DNA of 43,905 bases from Dehalococcoidia bacterium (lineage in GTDB: Bacteria > Chloroflexota > Dehalococcoidia > Dehalococcoidales > W111), in NCBI GenBank assembly GCA_011191985.1, contig DUEU01000068.1:58579-102483 (forward strand). Reading direction: 5' to 3'. This document shows, in pieces, positions 1 through 8,871 of this stretch. How positions within the stretch are numbered: the stretch's first letter is position 1; the number at the start of each line of letters is the position of its first letter. The notes beneath the pieces were generated by a model. It did no database searches. It was not told the DNA's origin and worked only from the letters and a program-made list of their open reading frames with translations. The translations under genes and the position numbers were made by a program.

Positions 1-508
1 TGGCATTTTCGGCATCAGGAGTGTTGAACTTGCCGACGGTGCAGATCCCGGCCCGGCCGCGAATAACATAGCAAATAGAGTTGACTGTAGAGCGGTTCGG
101 GGTCCCGTAGACGTCGCAGAACCTCTCCCCCAACATGGCACCACAGGCACCGGCCAGGGTCGTGGCGTCACCAGCAAAAGTGATTAATGAAGTGCCCCCA
201 AATTTTTCCTGGCTCTCCTTTAACCGCGAGACTATTTCATCCAGTGCCTGGTCCCATGAGACGCGCTTCCACTTCCCGTTTTCTTTTTTCAGCGGATACT
301 TGAGGCGGTCCTCAGAGTACACAAAATCGATTGCCTGCTCCGCTTTCACACATATTTCGCCCTTGTTCAAGGGATGTTCTGCCATGCCCGCTACCTGGAC
401 AATCTTCCCGTTCTTGACGTACACATCAAGGCCGCAACCAAGATAGCACATTTTGCATACCGTCTTGTACATTCGATCATACTCAGCCAAGCCACCGGTG
501 CTATTCAT
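1..508 (-). CDS. Molybdopterin oxidoreductase, N-terminal part (cut by window start)
   Basis: Reading leftward from an ATG at 508-506, the first 169 codons are open and the rest lies outside the window. The protein begins with a [4Fe-4S] binding pattern C18-x2-C21-x3-C25-x27-C53 followed by V-K, which is the N-terminal cluster domain of the DMSO reductase/formate dehydrogenase superfamily of Mo- or W-bis-MGD enzymes. The next stretch (RVSWDQALDEI near residue 85) is the usual start of the molybdopterin domain. There is no twin-arginine signal, so a cytoplasmic enzyme is likely. A strong GAGGAGGT ribosome site lies about 8 bases before the ATG. The substrate cannot be told from this fragment. 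It is divergent from the flavoprotein genes that follow. Confidence 0.9.
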   Translation of the reverse strand, partial: MNSTGGLAEYDRMYKTVCKMCYLGCGLDVYVKNGKIVQVAGMAEHPLNKGEICVKAEQAIDFVYSEDRLKYPLKKENGKWKRVSWDQALDEIVSRLKESQEKFGGTSLITFAGDATTLAGACGAMLGERFCDVYGTPNRSTVNSICYVIRGRAGICTVGKFNTPDAENA

Positions 509-882
509 CGTCGCTGACCTCCTCTCGACACAACTCCGACTCTACACATTATCTCAGATAACAAAGTAACTAAAGCCAGCAATGTCTGGTGAATTAAATT
601 TAGCGAAACCTAACTTTGTGTCCTGATTATCTTACTGATAATACCGTGAAAACTGGTTTTATTATACCAGATTATAGCAAAGTGTGGGTAGTTTGGAAAG
701 CCCAACTGCCGCCAGCGACTTTCTGATATTACTCTCAATACCCGGCGGCGGTCAATATAAGCCTTCCTATCTTTTCTCTTGAAGAAGCAATGTATCTTCT
801 CAAAATAATAATTATATGCTATTATAAAACAGTTAAAACAGCATCGGTAAAATGGGAATAACTAGAAAGGATGTACTGGGGA
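509..882. other. Divergent intergenic region
   Basis: About 370 bases separate the minus-strand molybdoenzyme from the plus-strand flavoprotein genes. The region is AT-rich and should hold promoters for both directions. The best minus-strand candidate is annotated separately at 661-669. On the plus strand a weak pair, TTCTCA at 797-802 and TATTAT at 820-825 with 17 bases between, is the only candidate seen. No gene or repeat was found. Confidence 0.6.
661..669 (-). promoter_or_regulatory. Possible extended -10 promoter of the molybdoenzyme gene
   Basis: On the minus strand the sequence reads TGGTATAAT, a full TATAAT hexamer with the upstream TG of an extended -10 element. No good -35 hexamer stands at 16-18 bases. 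It would give a leader of about 145 bases before the ATG at 508. Confidence 0.35.
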
Positions 883-1704
883 ATGAAGGTGAAAATACTG
901 GGGCTCTCCTGCGCCTACAGAAATGAACCGGATGTAGCCTGGTTTGTCCAATATGCCCTTAAGGCAATCGACAAATTCGGCCGGCGAATAAACGAACAGG
1001 TTAGCATAGAGACCGAGTTTGTAGACCTGGCCGACAAGGAAATAAAGCCGTGCGGCGACTGCCCGAGACTCTGCGACCCCAGCAATGCCGCCAACAGGTC
1101 AGATGGGAGTCCGCCTGATTCGGGCTGCATTATAGAAGACGACTACATGATAGAGCTACTGCCGAAGATAAAGGAGGCAGACGGCTTTGTTTTCGGCTCC
1201 TCGGTGCATAATTTGACTTACAGCACCAAGTTCGCGCTGCTGGCCGACCGCCTCAATTCAGCCCTTTTTCAGGGTTATCTAAGCAGGAAGCCAGCCACTG
1301 CCCTTACCTGCGGAAATGAGCAACGGGAAGGCGGGCAATTGAGCTGTATAGGTGAGATGGGCACTGTGCTAGTAGCCCTGGAGATGCTGCCAATTGGTTG
1401 GGGAGCCAGTGCCTGTGGTTGGGGAGGTGGTGCCTGTTTGATCACCGGGGCACCTTTTGTAGGTAGAAAGGACTACATGGGGATACACATGGGCGTCTGG
1501 GCTGGTAGAAAGGTAGCCGAGTATGCCGTTATGTCAAGAGTAGCCATGCAGAAAATGGGCCCTCTCTATTCCAGAGAGTTTATGCAGGTCTTTCATCGCC
1601 CCGATAGAGAAGAGCCCTGGTGGTGGAACCAGCTGGATAAAGAGGATGAAGAGTACATGATGGGGCTGGAAAAAGCCGACATCATGAAGTTCGGTAAAAA
1701 ATAA
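883..1704 (+). CDS. NADPH-dependent FMN reductase / iron-sulfur flavoprotein-like protein, copy 1
   Basis: A 273-residue flavodoxin-fold protein. It opens with the KVKILGLSC strand and phosphate-loop region and has the family's GSSVHNLTYSTKFALLADRL segment, where FMN-dependent reductases carry GSPxYxxxxSxxxKxxxDR. Between them is a cysteine cluster, counted from the upstream ATG at 871: C61, C64, C68 and C86. This resembles the cluster-binding loop of iron-sulfur flavoproteins but with a longer last gap. An FMN/[4Fe-4S] electron carrier or reductase is therefore plausible. An ATG at 871 is in frame, but the purine-rich AGAAAGG touches it directly, so the ATG at 883 is preferred. The next gene is a close paralogue. 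The two start the catabolic run and may pass electrons from acyl-CoA dehydrogenase or reduce a substrate double bond. Substrate unknown. Confidence 0.75.
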   Translation: MKVKILGLSCAYRNEPDVAWFVQYALKAIDKFGRRINEQVSIETEFVDLADKEIKPCGDCPRLCDPSNAANRSDGSPPDSGCIIEDDYMIELLPKIKEADGFVFGSSVHNLTYSTKFALLADRLNSALFQGYLSRKPATALTCGNEQREGGQLSCIGEMGTVLVALEMLPIGWGASACGWGGGACLITGAPFVGRKDYMGIHMGVWAGRKVAEYAVMSRVAMQKMGPLYSREFMQVFHRPDREEPWWWNQLDKEDEEYMMGLEKADIMKFGKK

Positions 1705-1740
1705 CCCGGGACAAGTTAGGGCATTGGAAGGAGTGAACGG

Positions 1741-2550
1741 ATGTCAGAAAGGCTGAAGGTAAAAATACTTGGGCTCTCCTGCGCTGTTAGGAGTGCTCGA
1801 AACACGGCCTGGATAGTCCTGTATGCCCTCAAAGCCGCCGAGAAGTTCGGCAAGAGGGTAAAAGAACTGGTTGAGATAGAAACTGAGTTCCTCGACCTGT
1901 CCCACAAGGAGATAAGACAGTGCTGCGGTCAGCAATTATCCTGCCTTCCCAATAAAGGTGTACCCTGGAAAGGGACCGAGGTCAGGCGGGACTTTGGCTG
2001 TGTCATTAAAAATGACTACATGTCACAGCTGTGGCCCAAAATCGAGGAAGCCGATGGCTTAATTTTTGGCTCGCCAGTTCACCAGCACAGTTATACCAGC
2101 AAGTTCCGGCTCCTGATGGAGCGCCTCTACCCCTGGAAGGGGGACTTTGTTAACAAACCGGCGGGTATTATCACTACCGCCTTTGCCGGCCCTCCTTTTG
2201 GAGGGTGCGAGAGTGCCCTGAGGGAAATGGCCACCCAGGCCATTGCCGTAGAGATGGTGGTCGCGGCCAGTGGGACGGCCATTAGCGGCCCCCCTTACGG
2301 ACCTTCCAATGCTGAAGAGGACGGCCGAGCACTTGGTGTCAAGAAGGACCAGACCGGGAAGGAGCTGGCCACAATTGTTGGCCGAAGGGTCGCCGAGTTT
2401 GCCACCATGTTCAAACTGGCCAAGCACGAGCTAGGCGCACTCTATGAAAGGGAGTTCTTTCATTATCTTCATCCCCCCCACGCGGAATGGCCCTGGGCAT
2501 GGTATCGCTTGGACAAAGAGGAAGAGGAATATATGCGGAGCTTGCCTTGA
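1741..2550 (+). CDS. NADPH-dependent FMN reductase / iron-sulfur flavoprotein-like protein, copy 2
   Basis: A 269-residue tandem paralogue of the preceding gene, 36 bases downstream, with the ribosome site GGAAGGAG 7 bases before its ATG. It shares the KVKILGLSC start, the GSPVHQHSYTSKF flavin-binding loop and a C-terminal acidic DKEEEEYM end. Its cysteine loop is altered: C61, C62, C68 and C87, so the C-x2-C spacing of copy 1 is lost. If both bind clusters they do so differently, or this copy does not bind one. The family holds quinone, azo and aromatic reductases and electron-transfer flavoproteins. The role here is inferred only from the CoA-ester genes beside it. Confidence 0.75.
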   Translation: MSERLKVKILGLSCAVRSARNTAWIVLYALKAAEKFGKRVKELVEIETEFLDLSHKEIRQCCGQQLSCLPNKGVPWKGTEVRRDFGCVIKNDYMSQLWPKIEEADGLIFGSPVHQHSYTSKFRLLMERLYPWKGDFVNKPAGIITTAFAGPPFGGCESALREMATQAIAVEMVVAASGTAISGPPYGPSNAEEDGRALGVKKDQTGKELATIVGRRVAEFATMFKLAKHELGALYEREFFHYLHPPHAEWPWAWYRLDKEEEEYMRSLP

Positions 2551-2652
2551 ATCAGGATATACCAGCTTGATAAGCTGTTACCGGGTTTATACAGGGCAGC
2601 TCGGCTATCACCTCTCTTGCTGTACGTAAGCTAGCAACAACGTGGAGGGTAT

Positions 2653-3828
2653 ATGCGGCCGTTAGAAGGTATAAAGGTTCTAGATTTATCCCGTTTGGCA
2701 CCAGGGCCTTATGGCACCATGATACTGGCTGATTTAGGCGCCGACGTACTGGAAATCGAACCGCTCGACTGGTCATTGCCCTCATTCTTAGGAGTAGAAG
2801 GAAAAAGTGACCTTCTTGCTTACCATCCTTTCGAGCGCAACAAGAGAAGCATGTGCCTTAACCTGAAAGCGGAGCAGGGACGCAATATCTTCTATAAGCT
2901 GGTAAAAAACGCGGAGGTAGTAGTTGAGGGCTTTCGGCCCGGGGTAGTTAAACGGCTGGGGGTAGACTATGAAACCCTTAAAGGCTTCAACCCGAGTATT
3001 ATTTATTGCTCTCTCTCGGGGTATGGTCAAGACGGCTCGTACAATATGCTGCCGGGACATGACCTCCAGTACCTGGCCATGGGTGGTATGCTCAGTCTCA
3101 TCGGTGAGCGTGGTGGCCGTCCAGTAATCCCCAACAATTTTCTGGGGGACTATGCTGGCGGCGGGCTGCAGGCCGCCATCGCTATTCTGGCGGCTCTGGT
3201 GGCCAAGGATAGAACCGGTAAAGGGCAGTACTTGGATGTAGCCATGATGGACGGGGTCGTGTTACTGCTAGCTATGGAAGCGTCAATCTACTTTATGACC
3301 GGCACCGTGCCTGAGCGAGGCGACTCTGCGCGGATGGGCAGCGCCCCTTATTACAATGTTTACGAGACCAAGGACGGCAAGTATATCACTATTGGCTGTA
3401 TAGAACCTCACTTCTGGGAAAACCTCTGCCGGGCGTTAGAACGAGACGATTTCATTCCTTACCAGCATGATGAAGGCAAGAAAAAGGCAGAAATATTTAC
3501 CGCGCTCAGAGAGATTTTCCGCACCAGAACCAGGGACGAGTGGTTCGCATTTTTAAGCCAGAAAGACGTGTGTGTTGCACCGGTGAATACTGTTGAAGAG
3601 GCTCTGGCTAATCCGCAGATAATTCATCGTGGGATGATAGATGAAGTTAATCACCCGCAAGCCGGGGTGATTAAACAGGTGGTTACTCCCCCGAAGCTCT
3701 TTGGGACGCAAGATGAGGTTATAAAGCTGCATAGCCGGCCCGGCGAACACACGTTTGATATTCTCACCGAATTAGGCTACCATGAACACGATATTGAGGA
3801 ATTGCGCCAGGCTGGAATCGTAAACTAG
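2653..3828 (+). CDS. Family III CoA-transferase (CaiB/BaiF type)
   Basis: A 391-residue protein with the complete family III fold. It starts with the LxGIKVLDLSR segment and has the LADLGADVLEIEP and RNKRSMCLNLK motifs. The nucleophilic aspartate is D166 in the FLGDYAGG context, equivalent to Asp169 of CaiB and formyl-CoA transferase, and GKGQYLDVAM follows. Enzymes of this family move CoA from a donor such as succinyl-CoA to an incoming acid by way of an aspartyl-CoA anhydride. A GGAGG site lies 5 bases before the ATG. It is followed by an acyl-CoA dehydrogenase, so it probably activates the acid this operon degrades. It is close in sequence to the transferase at 35270, which is also followed by an acyl-CoA dehydrogenase. 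Confidence 0.93.
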   Translation: MRPLEGIKVLDLSRLAPGPYGTMILADLGADVLEIEPLDWSLPSFLGVEGKSDLLAYHPFERNKRSMCLNLKAEQGRNIFYKLVKNAEVVVEGFRPGVVKRLGVDYETLKGFNPSIIYCSLSGYGQDGSYNMLPGHDLQYLAMGGMLSLIGERGGRPVIPNNFLGDYAGGGLQAAIAILAALVAKDRTGKGQYLDVAMMDGVVLLLAMEASIYFMTGTVPERGDSARMGSAPYYNVYETKDGKYITIGCIEPHFWENLCRALERDDFIPYQHDEGKKKAEIFTALREIFRTRTRDEWFAFLSQKDVCVAPVNTVEEALANPQIIHRGMIDEVNHPQAGVIKQVVTPPKLFGTQDEVIKLHSRPGEHTFDILTELGYHEHDIEELRQAGIVN

Positions 3829-3931
3829 GTCCGTTTCTAATCATACGAATACGGTGATGTTACCTTGATTCATTAGTGGTCTACACCATAAAGGTAGACA
3901 GAGATACTAGCGAAAGCGGGGGTGAACTGAT

Positions 3932-5068
3932 TTGAGATTTACCGAAGAACAAGAAATGTGGCGGAAGATGCTCAACGACTTCACTGACAAAGAAGGCGGG
4001 GCCGAATACACCCGGCGCTGTGATCTGGAGGGTCGTTTCCCCCAGGAATGGTGGGAAAAGGGAGTACAGCAGGGCTGGCTTGGTCTTTTAGTTTCCGAGA
4101 AATACGGTGGTGAAAATATTGACGAAGTAATGTTTACCATTTTTTCTGAGGTGACCGCTAAATACTGCGAAGACATGGGGAACCTTTTCTCCAGACCTAT
4201 GATGCTCGCCAAAATTATAGAACGTTTCGGCAGCGAGGAACAGAAACAGCAGTATCTCCCCCGTTTCGTCAGAGGTGAAATCGTGTTCTCAATATCCATA
4301 ACAGAACCCGGTGCTGGCTCAGATGCCGCCGCCGTTGCCACCTCGGCAGTGCTGGATGGAGACCATTTTGTGGTTAACGGTTCGAAAATATTCACCAGCG
4401 CGGGGAATATGCCCAATAATATAATGCTAGTAGCCTGCCGTACGGATAAAAAAGCCCCCAAACATGAGGGGATTAGCGTGCTGCTGATACCGAATGACCT
4501 GCCCGGAGTTGAGGTTCGACCGATGCCACTTATAGTTGCCCGAGCTATTCAAGCACCAGAAATCTTTCTTACCGACGTCAGGGTCCCTCGGGAGAACCTG
4601 CTCGGCGAGTTAAACAAGGGGTGGACCTACCTAACCAGCGAGCTGGAGATAGAACGGTTAAATATTTCCGCGGCAATAGTAGGTGAAGCTCAGACCGCCT
4701 TGAATGAGGCCGTCAACTACGCCAAGCAAAGAGTGCAGTTTGGCCGACCGATTAGCAAATTCCAGGCAATCCGAGACATGATTGCTGATTTACAGACCGA
4801 ACTTGAGGCCGCCCGCTTGCTTGTTTATAACGTTGCCTCATTGATAAAAGATGGCATCCCGTGCAACAAAGAGGCCTCCATGGCCAAGCTGTATGCCGCC
4901 GAGGTCTTTGCCCGTATTACCAACGCCGGCATGCAGATTATGGGTGGCTACAGTATGGACCCCATGATGGACATGGAACGTCACTGGCGAAACTCAAAGA
5001 TAAGCACGATAGGAGGCGGAACCTCTCAGATCCAGCGAATGGTAATCGCCCGTGAGATGGGGCTCTAG
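3932..5068 (+). CDS. Acyl-CoA dehydrogenase with isovaleryl-CoA dehydrogenase-like catalytic Glu
   Basis: A 378-residue FAD-dependent acyl-CoA dehydrogenase, which introduces an alpha,beta double bond and passes electrons to ETF. N-terminal helices, then ITEPGAGSDAAAV (about 123-135) for FAD binding, then the C-terminal helical domain with QRVQFGRPI. Position 361-369 reads GGGTSQIQR, so the usual medium-chain Glu376 is a glycine. Instead E241 in the EIERL segment matches Glu254 of isovaleryl-CoA dehydrogenase, a known alternative site for the base, which suggests a branched or bulky acyl group. Translation appears to start at TTG (3932) because GGGGGTGA sits just upstream and no ATG lies near. 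It belongs to the run of catabolic genes. Confidence 0.92.
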   Translation: MRFTEEQEMWRKMLNDFTDKEGGAEYTRRCDLEGRFPQEWWEKGVQQGWLGLLVSEKYGGENIDEVMFTIFSEVTAKYCEDMGNLFSRPMMLAKIIERFGSEEQKQQYLPRFVRGEIVFSISITEPGAGSDAAAVATSAVLDGDHFVVNGSKIFTSAGNMPNNIMLVACRTDKKAPKHEGISVLLIPNDLPGVEVRPMPLIVARAIQAPEIFLTDVRVPRENLLGELNKGWTYLTSELEIERLNISAAIVGEAQTALNEAVNYAKQRVQFGRPISKFQAIRDMIADLQTELEAARLLVYNVASLIKDGIPCNKEASMAKLYAAEVFARITNAGMQIMGGYSMDPMMDMERHWRNSKISTIGGGTSQIQRMVIAREMGL

Positions 5069-5139
5069 TCCCGATGATTATCAAGGTATGTTAAGGCAAA
5101 AACCTATAGGTTTTAATCATTAATATGACGGAGAATGTC

Positions 5140-5928
5140 ATGACTAGCTATAAAAACCTAATTCTGAAAAAGGAAGACAGGGTAGCCACCATAATCCTGA
5201 ACCGGCCGGAAAAACTAAATGCTCTCAACGCAGAATTAACGGAAGAAATCATACGGGCTGTCTCTGAAGTAGGACAGGACGATGAGGTAAGGGCGGTGAT
5301 TATTACCGGGGCCGGTCGTGCCTTCTGTTCGGGCGCAGACATTAGCTCACCGGATTTCAAAGCCATGAGCCCGGCTGTTTCGCTGAAGCTGATGGAGAAA
5401 GCCAGTCAGGTGGTCATGGGTATCAGAAACATGCCTAAGCCAGTGATCGCCGCGGTGAACGGTTTTGCTGTCGGCGGCGGCTGCAACCTCGCCCTCGCCG
5501 GTGACATCGTCGTTGCCTCGGAGGAGGCCAAGTTCAGCCAGCCATACGTCTTTCGAGGGCTTCACCCCGATTTTGGGGCGATATACTTTCTCCCCCGGCT
5601 GGTCGGCTTCGCCAAGGCAAGCGAGCTATTACTCACTGGCCGGGTGATTGAGGCCAACGAGGCAGACAGGATAGGGCTGGTCAGTCGGGTGGTGCCTGCC
5701 GACCAGCTAGAGAGCGTGACCAGAGAACTGGCCACGACACTGGCCAAGTTTTCACCACTGGTCGTCGGCATGATGAAAGCCTCCCTTCAGCAAGCACTGG
5801 CAACGGACCTGCCCACCGCGCTGGACTGTGAAGCCAAGGCACAGAGTATTTTGTTCATGACCGAAGACTTCAAAGAAGCTACGGCCGCATTCATGGAGAA
5901 AAGGGAACCGATCTTCAAGGGGAAGTAA
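5140..5928 (+). CDS. Enoyl-CoA hydratase/isomerase family protein lacking both canonical Glu residues
   Basis: A 262-residue crotonase-fold protein with LNRPEKLNALN, the oxyanion-hole segment GRAFCSGADI and AAVNGFAVGGGC. The two catalytic glutamates of rat enoyl-CoA hydratase (Glu144, Glu164) are replaced by N116 in GGGCNLA and Y136 in SQPYVF. D144 in LHPDFG stands where PaaG-type isomerases carry an acidic residue. It may therefore act as an isomerase or an unusual hydratase. An in-frame ATG at 5125 exists, but GGAG at 5130-5133 is placed for the ATG at 5140. It lies between an acyl-CoA dehydrogenase and the thiolase-fold pair, the place expected for the hydration step. Confidence 0.9.
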   Translation: MTSYKNLILKKEDRVATIILNRPEKLNALNAELTEEIIRAVSEVGQDDEVRAVIITGAGRAFCSGADISSPDFKAMSPAVSLKLMEKASQVVMGIRNMPKPVIAAVNGFAVGGGCNLALAGDIVVASEEAKFSQPYVFRGLHPDFGAIYFLPRLVGFAKASELLLTGRVIEANEADRIGLVSRVVPADQLESVTRELATTLAKFSPLVVGMMKASLQQALATDLPTALDCEAKAQSILFMTEDFKEATAAFMEKREPIFKGK

Positions 5929-5966
5929 GTATCAAACTACCGTATAAAGGAGGCAAGTAAAAGTAA

Positions 5967-7133
5967 ATGTCACTAAAAGTAGCCATTGTAGGAATCGGCC
6001 AGACAAAGTATGAAGCCAATAAGTCCGATATGTGGCAGGGTGATGTTGCCTACGACGCTATAGAAAAGGCGTTACAGCAGACAGGGCTTACCTATCAGGA
6101 TGTCGCTGAGGACGGGTTCGGTATTGAGAAAATACTGACCACCGGGGAGGACCACTTTATCGGCAGAACCTGCAACTTCTTCTGGATACACCACTACATA
6201 GGGGCATTCGGCCTGGCCCAGAATAATGTGTCTGGGGACGGGACGTATGCTGTCTACCATGCCGTGTTGGAAATACTCTCGGGCCACCATGACATTATCA
6301 TGGTGGTATCAAACACAAAGGAATCGGAAACTTCGCGAGGGGGCATAGAGAACTGTATTTTTGACCACATATTTCTCCAGCCGCTCGGTTTTGACTACCT
6401 TACCGCCGCTTCTTTACAGGCCCAGAGGTATATGTATAAGTACGGCATTCAACCGGAGCAATGCGCTAAGGCGGCGGTGAAAAGCCGCCGAAATGCAAAA
6501 AGAAATCCTTACGCTCAAGAACCTCTGAGCATTGATATCGACGATGTTCTGGGATCAAGGATGCTAGCCTCTCCAATCAGGGTTCTTGATAGCAAGCCAC
6601 CTGTTTCTGACGGGGCCTGTGCCATAATACTGGCTTCAGAAAAAGCGGCTAAAAAGATAACGGACAAGCCGGTATGGGTAAGAGGCATCGGTAACTGCTA
6701 CGATGCCCATTACCTGGGTGACAGAGACCTGGCCGATTGTGACTCGCTGGCACTCGCGGCACAAAGGGCATACCGTATGGCCGGGATTTCAGACCCTCTA
6801 AAAGAAATCGATGTCGCCGAGATATCTACGGAATACTCTTACCAGGAACTGCTATGGACCGAAGGACTGGGCTTCTGTGGCCGGGGAGAAGGCGGCCACC
6901 TGATAGACAGCGGGGCGACCCAGATGAAAGGGGAACTGCCGATTAATCCATCTGGTGGTATCCTGGCCGGTAACCCGTTCCAGGTAGCCGGCACGGCCCG
7001 GGTCGCCGAAGCCGCCCTGCAACTCAGAGGCGAGGCGGGTAGAAGGCAAATTAAAAACGCCAAGACTGCCCTGGCTCACGGTTTTTACGGACCATGCGGA
7101 CAGTCACAGTGCGTAATAATACTGGGAAACTAG
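5967..7133 (+). CDS. Thiolase-fold protein A, without catalytic Cys (candidate aldolase subunit)
   Basis: A 388-residue protein of the SCP-x/acetyl-CoA acetyltransferase-like thiolase group. It starts with VAIVGIGQT and ends with INPSGGILAGNPFQVAG (about 326-342) and HGFYGPCGQ. The position of the nucleophilic cysteine, normally CxSG, is S89 in NNVSGDG. The GHP histidine is N336 (GNP). A cysteine does remain near the C-terminal loop (C377). Ordinary thiolysis is therefore unlikely. The same loss is known in Ltp2, the steroid side-chain aldolase that works with a DUF35 partner. It is followed 18 bases later by paralogue B and then two DUF35 genes. AAAGGAGG lies a rather long 13 bases before the ATG. 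An aldolase or other C-C lyase role is inferred, not shown. Confidence 0.85.
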   Translation: MSLKVAIVGIGQTKYEANKSDMWQGDVAYDAIEKALQQTGLTYQDVAEDGFGIEKILTTGEDHFIGRTCNFFWIHHYIGAFGLAQNNVSGDGTYAVYHAVLEILSGHHDIIMVVSNTKESETSRGGIENCIFDHIFLQPLGFDYLTAASLQAQRYMYKYGIQPEQCAKAAVKSRRNAKRNPYAQEPLSIDIDDVLGSRMLASPIRVLDSKPPVSDGACAIILASEKAAKKITDKPVWVRGIGNCYDAHYLGDRDLADCDSLALAAQRAYRMAGISDPLKEIDVAEISTEYSYQELLWTEGLGFCGRGEGGHLIDSGATQMKGELPINPSGGILAGNPFQVAGTARVAEAALQLRGEAGRRQIKNAKTALAHGFYGPCGQSQCVIILGN

Positions 7134-7151
7134 AGAGAAGGGGGATTAACT

Positions 7152-8345
7152 ATGTCGGAGAGAGTGGCAATAGTAGGGGTTGGCCAGACGCCAGGTAAGA
7201 GACGGCGAGGCGATGTCAGCCAGGTTGAACTGGTAAACGAAGCGGCCAGAGCGGCTCTGGACGATGCCGGGCTGACCATTAAAGATATAGACGTGATTAT
7301 ATGCGGTAACATGGAATTCTTCGAGGGGACGGTTTTTACCGACCAGTGGCTGGTAGAGGGTTTAGGTGCCTATCAAAAGTCCGGGATGAAGGTAAACGAC
7401 GCCGGCGACACCGGAGCTACGGTCTTTACCACCGGAGTAAGCCACGCCGCTTCCGGTCTGTTCGACACGGTGCTGATTGTGGGCTTTGAAAAACAGGATG
7501 AGGGTGCCTATGGCGGTATCGGTATGCGGTCGGAGGACTCGTTTTTCAACATTGCCGGCGGTTCGGGGCGAGCTATAGGCTCGATGTGGTCAACAGCCGT
7601 ATCCGTGCTGAACCGGAAATCGGCCACCGAAGAACACATCGCCAGGCTCCGGGTGAAAGAGGCCGACTGCGCCCGAAAGAATCCCTATTCCCATCTGAAG
7701 TTAAATCTGACGGTAGAAGAGGTTATGAACTCCGAGTTCATTATAGATCCGCTCAGATTCCTGCACGCCTGTCCCACTTCGGTAGCGTCCTGTGCCGTAA
7801 TAGTGGCCTCAGAGAAAAGGGCCAAAAAGATAACCAAGAAACCGGTATGGGTTAAAGACCATATTTGTGTACATAGCGGCCTGCAGCCAAGGATGGGGGA
7901 GCCCTGGCTTAATGCTGGCGCCGTCTTCCCTACCGGTCCGCAGTTTCGGTGGGGGGTGGAACAGTGTGCTATTAAGCTCTTTAAAAGAAACGGGATAACA
8001 AATCCCCGCAAGGAATTCGACCTTATCGAATCCTATTCCCCGTCCACCTGGCACGAGGTGGACTACTACGAAGCTATAAAGCTCTGTGAACCGGGTACGG
8101 CCTGGAAATTGATCGAAGAAGAGGCAACCTGGATCAATGGCGATATTCCGGTTGACCCGGGGGGCGGCGTCGTATCCACCAACGCCATCGGGGCCAGCGG
8201 CCTGCAAAGGATGGCTGAAGCCGCGCTGCAGATTAGAGGGGATGGCGGCGAACATCAGGTGCCCAAGGAGGTAAAGTCAGCTCTGGCGTATGCCCAGGGG
8301 GCTGACCAGTTTGCCACCATGGTACTCTTTAACAAGACACTGTGA
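7152..8345 (+). CDS. Thiolase-fold protein B, without catalytic Cys (candidate aldolase subunit)
   Basis: A 397-residue thiolase-fold protein similar to protein A in length and start (RVAIVGVGQT). The nucleophile position is G85 in NDAGDTG. The GHP loop reads STNAIGASG, so the histidine is missing too, and the C-terminal loop has no cysteine (AYAQGADQFATMV). The fold motifs VDPGGG and AEAALQIRG are kept, so the gene is intact but the thiolase chemistry is gone. Possible roles are an aldolase with tyrosine-based acid/base chemistry, or a non-catalytic partner of protein A. It sits directly before two DUF35 genes with short spacers, which supports a multi-subunit complex. Confidence 0.85.
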   Translation: MSERVAIVGVGQTPGKRRRGDVSQVELVNEAARAALDDAGLTIKDIDVIICGNMEFFEGTVFTDQWLVEGLGAYQKSGMKVNDAGDTGATVFTTGVSHAASGLFDTVLIVGFEKQDEGAYGGIGMRSEDSFFNIAGGSGRAIGSMWSTAVSVLNRKSATEEHIARLRVKEADCARKNPYSHLKLNLTVEEVMNSEFIIDPLRFLHACPTSVASCAVIVASEKRAKKITKKPVWVKDHICVHSGLQPRMGEPWLNAGAVFPTGPQFRWGVEQCAIKLFKRNGITNPRKEFDLIESYSPSTWHEVDYYEAIKLCEPGTAWKLIEEEATWINGDIPVDPGGGVVSTNAIGASGLQRMAEAALQIRGDGGEHQVPKEVKSALAYAQGADQFATMVLFNKTL

Positions 8346-8361
8346 ATTTGGAGGCTATGAG

Positions 8362-8868
8362 ATGGAAGAAAAAACGACCCAGGAATATATACGAGTACCC
8401 CACCGGTTAACCGTCCACTGGAAAGAGCCAGCCGGTGCCTTCGTTAACCGGTTTTTCCTGAGGATGAGGGACAAAGCCGAGCTATGGGCCATTAAATGCC
8501 CCAAATGCGGCGCAATTTTGCTGCCGCCAGAAATTGTCTGCGGCAAATGCAAGATCAGAATCGAGGACAAAGAGGAGAACTGGTTAAAGCTTGGCAACAG
8601 GGGCACACTGCTGCTCGCCTATCACGTTACCGGTTCGAGAGAAATAGACCCGTCAACCGGCTGGCACCCTGATGGGCAGGTGTTCGGGCCGCTTGGTTTC
8701 ATACGCCCGGACGGCGGCAACGAATGGACGCTCCTGGTACATGCCATGGATGCGGAAGACACCAAGAATCTTCACCCGGGAATGCGCGTCGAAGCGGTGT
8801 GGAAGCCCCGGAAAGAACGGACCGGCACCATGCAGGATATTAAATTCTGGAGAACGGTGGAGGAATAG
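8362..8868 (+). CDS. DUF35 zinc-ribbon/OB-fold protein 1
   Basis: A 168-residue protein of the DUF35 family. An N-terminal helix is followed by a rubredoxin-like zinc ribbon with C46-x2-C49-x10-C60-x2-C63 and then an OB-fold (GTLLLAYHVTG through HPGMRVEAVWKP). Such proteins bind acyl-CoA and form complexes with thiolase-fold enzymes, as in archaeal acetoacetyl-CoA thiolase/HMG-CoA synthase, benzoylsuccinyl-CoA thiolase BbsAB and the Ltp2-ChsH2 aldolase. The ATG at 8362 is chosen because GGAGG lies 7 bases before it; an open frame extends further upstream into the thiolase gene but has no ribosome site. A copy with the same cysteine spacing follows 3 bases later. Confidence 0.9.
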   Translation: MEEKTTQEYIRVPHRLTVHWKEPAGAFVNRFFLRMRDKAELWAIKCPKCGAILLPPEIVCGKCKIRIEDKEENWLKLGNRGTLLLAYHVTGSREIDPSTGWHPDGQVFGPLGFIRPDGGNEWTLLVHAMDAEDTKNLHPGMRVEAVWKPRKERTGTMQDIKFWRTVEE

Positions 8869-8871
8869 AAA

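Noticed and set aside
3846-3905. GTCTAC...GTAGAC inverted repeat before the acyl-CoA dehydrogenase gene
   Set aside because: The six-base stem with a nine-base loop is within chance, and no T-run or promoter overlaps it.
8290-8361. Upstream extension of the first DUF35 gene into the thiolase gene
   Set aside because: The ribosome site GGAGG is placed for the ATG at 8362, and the added residues are the thiolase gene read in another frame.
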